DNA of 5,766 nucleotides from the NCBI GenBank assembly GCA_947379685.1, contig CANCOG010000337.1, forward strand, positions 1 through 5,766, in the 5' to 3' direction. A program made the position numbers and the translations under genes. Position 1 is the first letter of the stretch; the number at the start of each line of letters is the position of its first letter. Source of the DNA: Flavipsychrobacter stenotrophus. GTDB lineage: Bacteria; Bacteroidota; Bacteroidia; Chitinophagales; Chitinophagaceae. Positions 1 to 5,359 of the stretch are shown here, in pieces. The notes under the pieces were generated by a model. The model was not told the DNA's origin and did not search any database. It was given only the letters and a program-made list of their open reading frames with translations.

Positions 1-466
1 CATTTTTTGCTGCGTCGCTTTGGGTGCTTTTGTCGGCCTTGGTAAATACTACATTGAAAGGTACCCCCCACTCTCCCAGCTTGCGCAGGAAGGCAAGATC
101 GATATTTTGCGGTTCGTGGCGGCTATCAATTAAAACAAATACGGTAACCAGGTTTACCCGTTCCTTCAGGTAACCTTCTATCATTGCTTCCCACTCCTTG
201 CGCTGTGTCTGTGATCTTTTGGCGAAACCGTAACCCGGCAGATCGACTATATAAAATGAATCGTTTGCAATAAAATGATTAATGAGCTGTGTCTTCCCCG
301 GGGTTCTTGAAGTTTTGGCAAGCTTATCGTTGCGGGTAATCATATTGATCAGCGAACTCTTACCTACGTTCGACCTGCCGATGAAGGCATACTCCGGCTT
401 ATCGGCTTTTGGGCAAGCTTTAACATCAACATTGCTAATTATGTACTTGGCTGTGGTTATTTCCAT
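1..466 (-). CDS. engB: Ribosome biogenesis GTPase EngB/YsxC/YihA (3' end cut by window edge)
   Basis: The minus strand from the ATG at 466-464 reads 155 open codons and then leaves the window, so the C-terminus is missing. The visible protein is a TRAFAC-class GTPase of the EngB/YsxC/YihA family, cytosolic GTPases needed for large ribosomal subunit assembly. Motifs seen: G1 P-loop GRSNVGKS at residues 30-37; G2 threonine in SRTPGKTQ at 53-60; G3 DLPGYGFA at 75-82; G4 TKAD at 142-145. The G5 motif and last helix should lie in the missing part; family members are about 195-210 residues, so roughly 40-55 are lost. The start follows the usual short N-terminus of the family (about 29 residues before the P-loop). 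No Shine-Dalgarno is visible, as is normal in Bacteroidota. It diverges from ubiE. Family assignment is very secure. Confidence 0.96.
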   Translation of the reverse strand, partial: MEITTAKYIISNVDVKACPKADKPEYAFIGRSNVGKSSLINMITRNDKLAKTSRTPGKTQLINHFIANDSFYIVDLPGYGFAKRSQTQRKEWEAMIEGYLKERVNLVTVFVLIDSRHEPQNIDLAFLRKLGEWGVPFNVVFTKADKSTQSDAAKN

Positions 467-479
467 GTTATTTTGGTTG

Positions 480-487
480 TACTTTTG
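480..487 (+). promoter_or_regulatory. Candidate -7 promoter element for ubiE
   Basis: TACTTTTG fits TAnnTTTG exactly and ends 5 bp before the ubiE ATG. Transcription would begin at about 491-495, producing a leaderless or nearly leaderless mRNA. No good -33 TTG lies at the usual distance. The same octamer also occurs twice inside the MutS-like gene with no plausible promoter role, so the match alone is weak evidence. Confidence 0.35.
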
Positions 488-492
488 CGGTA

Positions 493-1248
493 ATGCAATC
501 AACTACTGATACAAACCCGGCCGCAAAGATACTTCCGGATGCGGCATCAAACCTAAACAAGAAGGAACAGGTTGCCGAAATGTTCAATAATATTGCCGGC
601 AGGTACGACTTTCTCAACCATTTCCTCTCAATGGGTATCGATAAGGGATGGAGAAAGAAGGCAATTGCGGAGACGGCCATGGTACAGCCAGGCAAAATTC
701 TGGATGTAGCGACCGGTACCGCTGACCTGGCAATTGCTGCAGCTTCTTTACAACCGGACCAGATAGTGGGTATTGATATTGCGGACCAAATGCTGGCAGT
801 GGGCCGGAAGAAAATTGCAGAAAAGAACCTTTCTAATGTCATAACCCTCCAAACCGCGGACAGTGAACATTTACCATTTAAAACCGGGGAGTTTGATGCA
901 GTAACCTGCGCCTACGGCGTTCGAAACTTCGAACACCTGGAGGCAGGGCTGAAGGATATGTGCCGGGTGTTGCGTTCTGGTGGTAAGATAATCATTCTGG
1001 AATTTTCACATCCCACTGCGTTCCCAGTAAAACAGCTATTTGGTTTCTATTTTAAGTTCATTCTGCCATTAATGGGCAGGCTGGTTTCGAAACACAGCCG
1101 GGCTTATACTTACTTGCCAGAATCCGTAATGGCCTTCCCGCAAGGGCAGGACTTTTGCCGGATACTCACCAACTGCGGATTCAAAAATGCAAAAGCCCAA
1201 CCGCTAACTTTTGGTATTTGCAGTTTGTATACTGCGGACAAACAGTAA
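493..1248 (+). CDS. ubiE: Demethylmenaquinone methyltransferase UbiE/MenG
   Basis: This 251-residue, SAM-dependent class I methyltransferase would convert demethylmenaquinone to menaquinone, the last step of menaquinone synthesis; in Bacteroidota, which generally use menaquinone, the MenG role is expected rather than ubiquinone synthesis. Visible motifs: the UbiE N-terminal signature YDFLNHFLSMGIDKGWR at residues 38-54; SAM motif I ILDVATGTAD at 69-78; the acidic ribose-binding D95 in GIDIAD; ADSEHLPF at 122-129; the second UbiE signature RVLRSGGKIIILEFS at 158-172; and the typical C-terminal YTYLPESVMAFP (205-216) and LTFGICSLYTADK (238-250). Length is normal for the family. The ATG at 493 is chosen because the next methionine (residue 30) would remove part of the conserved N-terminal helix. 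No Shine-Dalgarno is seen. It diverges from engB and converges on the MutS-like gene with only two bases between stop codons. Confidence 0.96.
   Translation: MQSTTDTNPAAKILPDAASNLNKKEQVAEMFNNIAGRYDFLNHFLSMGIDKGWRKKAIAETAMVQPGKILDVATGTADLAIAAASLQPDQIVGIDIADQMLAVGRKKIAEKNLSNVITLQTADSEHLPFKTGEFDAVTCAYGVRNFEHLEAGLKDMCRVLRSGGKIIILEFSHPTAFPVKQLFGFYFKFILPLMGRLVSKHSRAYTYLPESVMAFPQGQDFCRILTNCGFKNAKAQPLTFGICSLYTADKQ
524..531 (-). promoter_or_regulatory. Candidate -7 promoter element for engB, inside ubiE
   Basis: The minus strand reads TATCTTTG, a perfect match to the Bacteroidota -7 consensus TAnnTTTG. It would start a transcript near 516-520, giving engB a leader of about 50 nt. A TTTG at 551-548 could be the -33 element, but the 16-bp gap is shorter than usual. 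The element lies within ubiE codons 11-13, so the engB leader would be antisense to the first ubiE codons. About three perfect matches are expected by chance in a window this size, so position is the main support. Confidence 0.4.
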
Positions 1249-1250
1249 GG

Positions 1251-3038
1251 TTATTTAAGAATCCCCATCTGTTTCATGAGTATTGTGGCATTGTTGGAAG
1301 TGGATCCGCCCGGTTTCAGTTTGAAATCGAAGGAGAGCCCCACCGTTTCTACCTTGCTTTCGAAGTGATAATTGCTGACTAGGCCAGGAAAATGGCGTTC
1401 CATATCGCAGAGAACAGTATCGTGTGTGGCTACTATGCCGATTGAATGACATTGCAACAGGTTTTCCACTATGGCACGCGTCCCTTCCTGCTTATCGGTA
1501 CTGTTAGTACCGCGCAGCGGTTCATCAAGTAATACCAGATATGGCTGGGTTGCTGCTTTAACATGGGTCATAATGGACTGAATTCGATTGAGCTCCGCCT
1601 TAAAATAGGAAATGTCATCCTGTACAGAATCGGTCACCCGCATGGAAGTGTATAGATCGACCAATGGCAATACCAGCCTTTTTGCAGGCAATGGCAGTCC
1701 AAGCTGCCCACAAACCAAGCTCACCCCAATGGTACGGATAAAGGTACTTTTGCCCGTCATATTAGCGCCGGTAAGCAGGTAAAACTGCTCCTGTTTACCC
1801 AGGCTAAAATCATTGCCAATAGCGTGCCCGGGTGCGAGCAATGGATGTACCAGTGAATCAGCCTCAACAATTTTAGCCTGACCGTCAAAAGTCGGGTAAA
1901 TACTATCCGGGTGATTAAAAGCATACACTGCGCAACTCACATATACATCTGCCTGCACAATGCTATCAATAGTATTCAATAGCAATTGGTGGTACTGTTT
2001 TTTCCATGCTTCGAGCCGCAGCAGACTGATAAAATCAAACAGAAAAAACATATTCATGAGCGGACCAACCATATTGTTACTCCTGCTGTCAAAGAGCTTT
2101 ACCAGTTTCCGGAACCTGCTGATCTGCGCCAGAGAACTTGCCGCATTTTCAGCAGCACCCTTCAACCATCCATTTTTGAAATTCCCCGAAGCCAACTGAG
2201 TCATCAGACGCTCATATTTTTCAATCAATTGAGCTGTGTTTCCAACCTGCTTACCCACACTTTTGATTTTTTTAGCATAACGCCCTATAAGAGTCCAGTT
2301 TATTGCGATCACAACCACAAGGCCAGGGAACATACTCCCTATAATAAATGAATAAACGATGAACAAAGCAGCTATTACCGGCATAGCGATCACAGCGATT
2401 CTTATTAGCCGGTCTTCAAGGAAGCTATTTTCGGAAAGCAGCCATTCACTGAGCCGCGACTGGTCACCGGCCTCCTCTTTAACTTTCATTCCTTCCACCC
2501 TGAATTGCTGCAACAGATCGGGGAATGAACTCAGTTCCTTAATTACCGATTGCCGCTCCAATATCTGCTCCTTGCTTTGTGTAAGTAGTTTGAGGTGTTT
2601 GGCCAAAAGGTTTGCGCCACCAATGGTTACAGTCCGGCAAAGCATCTGATAAACAGAATGAATTCCGAAAATATCCAGATCATAGGAATAAGGATGTAAA
2701 GAATCGACAAATGACACCCCACTATTAAATGCGCTGAAATTACCTTCCAAAGATTGCAGTTCATTGTCGATAATAGAAATATGCAACTTTACCCCATCCT
2801 GCTCTTCCTTCAGGTTAAGGCTTAATTTCACCAGAAAAAGAAATATAACGACTGGTATAATACCCATCCACCAATGATAAGCTATTGTGCTATTGTACAG
2901 GTAAATACCACAAGCAATGGTCCCCAATACAAGCCACAACCGGCTCATAGCCACTCTTTCTATTTTTTTTCCAACTACGGCAAGCTGGCCAAAATACTTT
3001 TGCTTTTGTTCGTTGTAATAAGTAACTGGTAATGTCAT
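1251..3038 (-). CDS. Membrane-anchored MutS-family ATPase (MutS-related, function unknown)
   Basis: The 595-residue protein carries a C-terminal MutS-type ABC ATPase but is neither MutS1 nor MutS2. Seen: hydrophobic segments at about residues 33-50 and 57-74 and a second pair at about 212-231 and 234-250; a helical MutS lever/core-like middle with HPLL at 398-401; Walker A GANMTGKST at 424-432; the MutS signature region TDSVQDDISYFKAEL at 469-483; Walker B LVLLDE at 501-506 followed by RGTNSTD; and the H-loop ATHD at 537-540. The mismatch-reading FxE domain of MutS1 and the Smr nuclease domain of MutS2 are absent, and the chain ends about 55 residues after the H-loop. Catalytic residues K430, D505, E506 and H539 are intact, so ATP hydrolysis is likely; substrate and partner are unknown. 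Such proteins are common in Bacteroidota and usually labelled simply 'MutS'. A role in mismatch repair should not be assumed. The ATG at 3038 gives a cytosolic N-terminus of about 30 residues before the first membrane segment. Confidence 0.88.
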   Translation of the reverse strand: MTLPVTYYNEQKQKYFGQLAVVGKKIERVAMSRLWLVLGTIACGIYLYNSTIAYHWWMGIIPVVIFLFLVKLSLNLKEEQDGVKLHISIIDNELQSLEGNFSAFNSGVSFVDSLHPYSYDLDIFGIHSVYQMLCRTVTIGGANLLAKHLKLLTQSKEQILERQSVIKELSSFPDLLQQFRVEGMKVKEEAGDQSRLSEWLLSENSFLEDRLIRIAVIAMPVIAALFIVYSFIIGSMFPGLVVVIAINWTLIGRYAKKIKSVGKQVGNTAQLIEKYERLMTQLASGNFKNGWLKGAAENAASSLAQISRFRKLVKLFDSRSNNMVGPLMNMFFLFDFISLLRLEAWKKQYHQLLLNTIDSIVQADVYVSCAVYAFNHPDSIYPTFDGQAKIVEADSLVHPLLAPGHAIGNDFSLGKQEQFYLLTGANMTGKSTFIRTIGVSLVCGQLGLPLPAKRLVLPLVDLYTSMRVTDSVQDDISYFKAELNRIQSIMTHVKAATQPYLVLLDEPLRGTNSTDKQEGTRAIVENLLQCHSIGIVATHDTVLCDMERHFPGLVSNYHFESKVETVGLSFDFKLKPGGSTSNNATILMKQMGILK

Positions 3039-3054
3039 GAGGGCGAAAAGATAA

Positions 3055-3062
3055 CAAATATA
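3055..3062 (-). promoter_or_regulatory. Candidate -7 promoter element for the MutS-like gene
   Basis: The minus strand reads TATATTTG, a perfect TAnnTTTG match, 16 bp upstream of the MutS-like ATG at 3038. Predicted transcription start is about 3047-3051, giving a leader of about 10 nt. No convincing -33 TTG is present at standard spacing. A weaker alternative, TATCTTTT at 3053-3046, lies between it and the start codon. Confidence 0.45.
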
Positions 3063-3159
3063 CGTGACTGTGGTACTGTAACTGTGATGAGATCAATTGA
3101 CCTAGCCTGAAAACGGGCACTTCATGTCGAATTCAAAACAAATTACTTCTGGAATTAAT

Positions 3160-3167
3160 TATCTTTA
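3160..3167 (+). promoter_or_regulatory. Weak -7 promoter candidate for the DUF922-like gene
   Basis: TATCTTTA matches TAnnTTTG at all fixed positions but the last. It lies 13 bp before the ATG at 3181 and would give a leader of about 6-10 nt. The 142-bp gap between this gene and the divergent MutS-like gene must hold promoters for both; this is the best plus-strand candidate seen there. Confidence 0.3.
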
Positions 3168-3180
3168 GTGCATCATTTTT

Positions 3181-3840
3181 ATGAACCAGATGAATAGAAT
3201 TAAGTTACTGCTGCTTGCTGTTTTTACAATAGGCATCTCCCTTACTATCAGCGCCAAACACAAAAACAGGCAACGGGCCAAAATAGATACCGGCTTACGG
3301 GTGAGTATAAAACTTTCTGATCCGAAACCTGAAATAAAACTGCCTCCGAAGCCCACCCGTAACCCAGATAGTATCCTTTATTGGAAACCTGATCTGAATT
3401 TTACCTGGGATGAGTTCTGGGGAAAGCCAGACATTAAAAAACAACTTTCTGCATATACATCATGGGGCATTATCTTGTCTCCCCATCCCGACCCAGCTAC
3501 CGGTGCCCCAGCTACCGTATCCAGCGTATTTTATAAATACAAGTCCTGGAAAAACCCTAAAAAGCCACTAACCACGGCTTTACTCATTCACGAGAAGGTA
3601 CATTTCAATATTGCAGAATTGTACGCCAGAAAAATGAGAAAGGCGTTCAGCCAGGTCGGCAGCGGCGGCTCCGGCTACGAGATAAATACCATTTACCAGC
3701 AATTACTGGCAGAAATGAACAAAATGCAGGTAGATTACGACAAAGAAACCGACAACTCCAAACAAGAAGACAGGCAGCGGGAATGGAACATGAAAATATC
3801 GACTATGATGAGTGAGTTGTCTTTATTCGGATCTAAATAG
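3181..3840 (+). CDS. Secreted HExxH protein, DUF922-like putative Zn-dependent protease
   Basis: This 219-residue protein starts with a signal-peptide-like segment: basic N-region with R6 and K8, hydrophobic core at about 9-23, possible cleavage after A25. The mature part has a proline- and lysine-rich linker (about 47-68), then LNFTWDEFWGKPD at 72-84, a region of aromatic and small residues, and KSWKNPKKPL at 121-130. The helix LLIHEKVHFNIAELYARKMRK at 135-154 (residue positions approximate at the ends) contains the HExxH metal-binding motif, with H137, E138, H141 and a further acidic E146. The C-terminal helix has YDKET at 186-190 and REW at 200-202. This order (WDdFwGkPd, SW, HExxH, YDxET, W) fits DUF922, described as predicted secreted Zn-dependent proteases; activity is not shown. 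It is probably periplasmic or outer-envelope. The start at 3181 is chosen over the ATG at 3190; both keep the signal. Its last 18 bases overlap the 3' end of the convergent CLC gene. Confidence 0.75.
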   Translation: MNQMNRIKLLLLAVFTIGISLTISAKHKNRQRAKIDTGLRVSIKLSDPKPEIKLPPKPTRNPDSILYWKPDLNFTWDEFWGKPDIKKQLSAYTSWGIILSPHPDPATGAPATVSSVFYKYKSWKNPKKPLTTALLIHEKVHFNIAELYARKMRKAFSQVGSGGSGYEINTIYQQLLAEMNKMQVDYDKETDNSKQEDRQREWNMKISTMMSELSLFGSK

Positions 3841-5127
3841 ATCGCTCATTTTAAACTTCGGTACAGCAATCTTTTGAGCCTTGTAAATTCCGGAGTGACC
3901 GCTGAAGTAATAAGCAGTAAAGCAAGCAACCGCATAGTAAAGCGTGTACTCCCCACCGAATAACTCTATACCCATTAATGTACAAGCCAGCGGGGTATTA
4001 GTTGCCCCCGCAAATACTGCAATAAAGCCCAGCCCGGCGAACAAGTCTACCGGCATTCCTGTAAGAGCCGCTATTGTATTTCCCAGAGCAGCGCCGATAA
4101 AGAACAAAGGCGTGACTTCACCACCCTTGAAACCCATACCGAGAGTGACGGCAGTAAAGACAAGCTTGAGCGCCCAACTACATGCCCCTACCCCTTGTGC
4201 ATGAAATGCATTGACGATAGATATACCACCATTATGTTGTGAAGTAACCCCAATGCCGAGGTAATCTTGTGTACCCACAAGTGTGGTCAGCACAATGATG
4301 ATAGCGCCACCAACGACGGGTATTAACCATTTTATTTCTATCAGCTTGTTAGCAAACTCCTTGATCTTATGAGTTGTAAAAGCAAACAAACTTCCAGCAA
4401 GTCCAAATAGAGCACCAGCAAGTATGACTGCTACTAGTAGCAGAAAATTAACATGCAGGGAAGGAAAGATAGGATTTCCAAGTTGGTGACTCAGTATTTC
4501 GTAATGGGTATGGTGGATACCCCATGCACTGCAAACAGCATCCGCAAAAACGCTGGCAGCGATGCAAGGGATCAGTGCATCATACTTTATCCTGCCAATG
4601 GATAGCACCTCAAGCGCAAATATTGCACCAGTGACGGGTGTACCAAACACAGCACCAAACCCGGCAGCAACGCCCGACATCAAGATAGTGCTCACATCTT
4701 CCCTGGACAGGCCGAACCATTTCCCGAAGAGGCTGGCCATGCTGCCACCTATCTGAACAGCCGTTCCCTCGCGGCCCGCCGAGCCACCAAACAAATGCGT
4801 GATGATGGTGGTTACCAGTATTAGCGGTGCCATTCCTGCAGGCACGCCCACACTGGGTTCGTGAATCTCATCGATAATCAGGTTGTTACCGGCCTCCGAA
4901 CTTTTACCCCACTGTTTATATAAAAAATGAATGAGCACACCCGCCAACGGAAGTAAATAAAGTAACCACTCATGCTGCCAACGGAACTGTGTCACCAGAT
5001 CGAGCAACCATAAAAACAGTGCAACTAACGACCCCGTAACTAATGCCACAGGAATAACAATAGCGGCCCATTTCGCCAGGTAGCGAATGACAAACAATTG
5101 ATCTGATATAAATTTAAATTTTCCCAT
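3823..5127 (-). CDS. clcF: CLC-F type fluoride/proton antiporter (often annotated as voltage-gated chloride channel)
   Basis: The 434-residue inner-membrane protein is a CLC-family transporter with many hydrophobic helices and no C-terminal CBS domains. Its signature motifs depart from Cl- transporters as in the fluoride-exporting CLC-F clade: the selectivity region corresponding to GSGIP reads AGNNLIID (N81 in place of the central serine); the gating-glutamate motif is GREGT at 118-122 (E120) rather than GREGP; and helix N reads GFKGGEVTP at 332-340, carrying a glutamate (E337) and threonine (T339) where Cl- CLCs have GxFxP. A tyrosine at 415 in SGIYKAQ may match the conserved pocket tyrosine. 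Expected job: proton-driven export of F- from the cytosol. The fluoride riboswitch in the leader strongly supports this. The ATG at 5127 gives a short N-terminus before the first helix. The gene ends tail-to-tail with the DUF922-like gene with an 18-bp overlap. Confidence 0.92.
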   Translation of the reverse strand: MGKFKFISDQLFVIRYLAKWAAIVIPVALVTGSLVALFLWLLDLVTQFRWQHEWLLYLLPLAGVLIHFLYKQWGKSSEAGNNLIIDEIHEPSVGVPAGMAPLILVTTIITHLFGGSAGREGTAVQIGGSMASLFGKWFGLSREDVSTILMSGVAAGFGAVFGTPVTGAIFALEVLSIGRIKYDALIPCIAASVFADAVCSAWGIHHTHYEILSHQLGNPIFPSLHVNFLLLVAVILAGALFGLAGSLFAFTTHKIKEFANKLIEIKWLIPVVGGAIIIVLTTLVGTQDYLGIGVTSQHNGGISIVNAFHAQGVGACSWALKLVFTAVTLGMGFKGGEVTPLFFIGAALGNTIAALTGMPVDLFAGLGFIAVFAGATNTPLACTLMGIELFGGEYTLYYAVACFTAYYFSGHSGIYKAQKIAVPKFKMSDLFRSE

Positions 5128-5180
5128 ACCTGCAAACGAAGATTAAAGAAACCAGTTAGACCAGGTTTCGATTCGCAGGC
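5128..5180 (-). promoter_or_regulatory. Predicted expression platform: start-codon-masking duplex
   Basis: Between aptamer and AUG the RNA can fold into a long hairpin. Bases 5180-5171 (GCCUGCGAAU) pair without a break with 5137-5128 (GUUUGCAGGU): 10 pairs, of which three are wobble. An inner stem, GAAACC (5169-5164) with GGUUUC (5153-5148), closes the top. The outer strand uses 5180-5178, which the aptamer needs for its pseudoknot (5182-5178), so the two folds exclude each other, and the duplex reaches the base just before the AUG. Fluoride binding would free the start region. An alternative reading, a weak intrinsic terminator made of the inner stem plus the following TTTAATCTTC, is less convincing because the U-run is short. 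Confidence 0.6.
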
Positions 5181-5230
5181 GTCATCAGCCACTATTGGCG
5201 GTTAATAAGGTGGAACACCATCACCTTTTG
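5175..5230 (-). promoter_or_regulatory. Fluoride riboswitch (crcB motif aptamer)
   Basis: The minus strand carries all parts of the fluoride aptamer. P1 is GGTG (5225-5222) with CACC (5212-5209), and the conserved AUG follows the 5' strand directly at 5221-5219. Loop bases GGUGU (5219-5215) pair with ACGCC (5182-5178) to form the pseudoknot (one G-U pair). The conserved AACCGCC follows P1 (5203-5197). P2 is GCCA (5199-5196) with TGGC (5191-5188) around a 4-nt loop, followed by the invariant UGAUG (5187-5183). In this class a fluoride ion is held by Mg2+ ions and binding favours expression of fluoride exporters. The element lies in the leader of a CLC-F gene, starting about 98 nt before its AUG. 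Sequence, pairing and genetic context agree. Confidence 0.95.
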
Positions 5231-5236
5231 CTAAAG

Positions 5237-5244
5237 CAAAGATA
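5237..5244 (-). promoter_or_regulatory. Candidate -7 promoter element for the riboswitch-clcF transcript
   Basis: The minus strand reads TATCTTTG, a perfect Bacteroidota -7 match. The expected start, 4-8 bases downstream at about 5233-5229, falls directly at the 5' edge of the fluoride aptamer (first P1 base 5225), which is the arrangement needed for a riboswitch leader. The upstream sequence is A/T-rich but lacks a clear -33 TTG at standard spacing. This suggests clcF is transcribed on its own rather than by readthrough from the TonB-domain gene, whose stop lies 116 bp upstream. Confidence 0.6.
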
Positions 5245-5359
5245 TATTTTATCGGGAAAATATACAGTGTTTTGTCTGAACTGTAATCCTCAGTTTCTTT
5301 CTCTGATGGATCAAGAGACCACTATTGGTTTACTCAGCTCAGCCACAATTCCGGCAAGC

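Noticed and set aside
468..842. Minus-strand open frame inside ubiE
   Set aside because: It lies wholly antisense to conserved SAM-binding motifs of ubiE and resembles no known protein.
1240..1274. AAACAG / CTGTTT inverted repeat across the ubiE and MutS-like stop codons, as a terminator
   Set aside because: Six weak pairs around a 23-nt loop with no U-run on either strand are not a credible terminator.
1745..1752. Perfect TAnnTTTG match (TACTTTTG), also seen at 2995-3002
   Set aside because: Both are antisense inside the MutS-like gene with no downstream gene start; they show the background rate of chance matches.
1960..2649. Several plus-strand open frames antisense to the MutS-like gene
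   Set aside because: They overlap one another and a strongly supported MutS-family frame and have serine-, leucine- and arginine-rich shadow composition without recognisable domains.
5133..5140. TTCGTTTG just before the clcF ATG as a second promoter giving a leaderless mRNA
   Set aside because: It misses the A of TAnnTTTG, and transcription from it would bypass the fluoride riboswitch; the bases are better explained as one strand of the predicted masking duplex.
5263..5285. Inverted repeat TACAGT / ACTGTA with an 11-bp spacer upstream of the riboswitch promoter, as an operator or terminator
   Set aside because: A 6-bp A/T-rich repeat at this spacing is quite likely by chance in a gap of this size, and the following bases are not a proper T-run.
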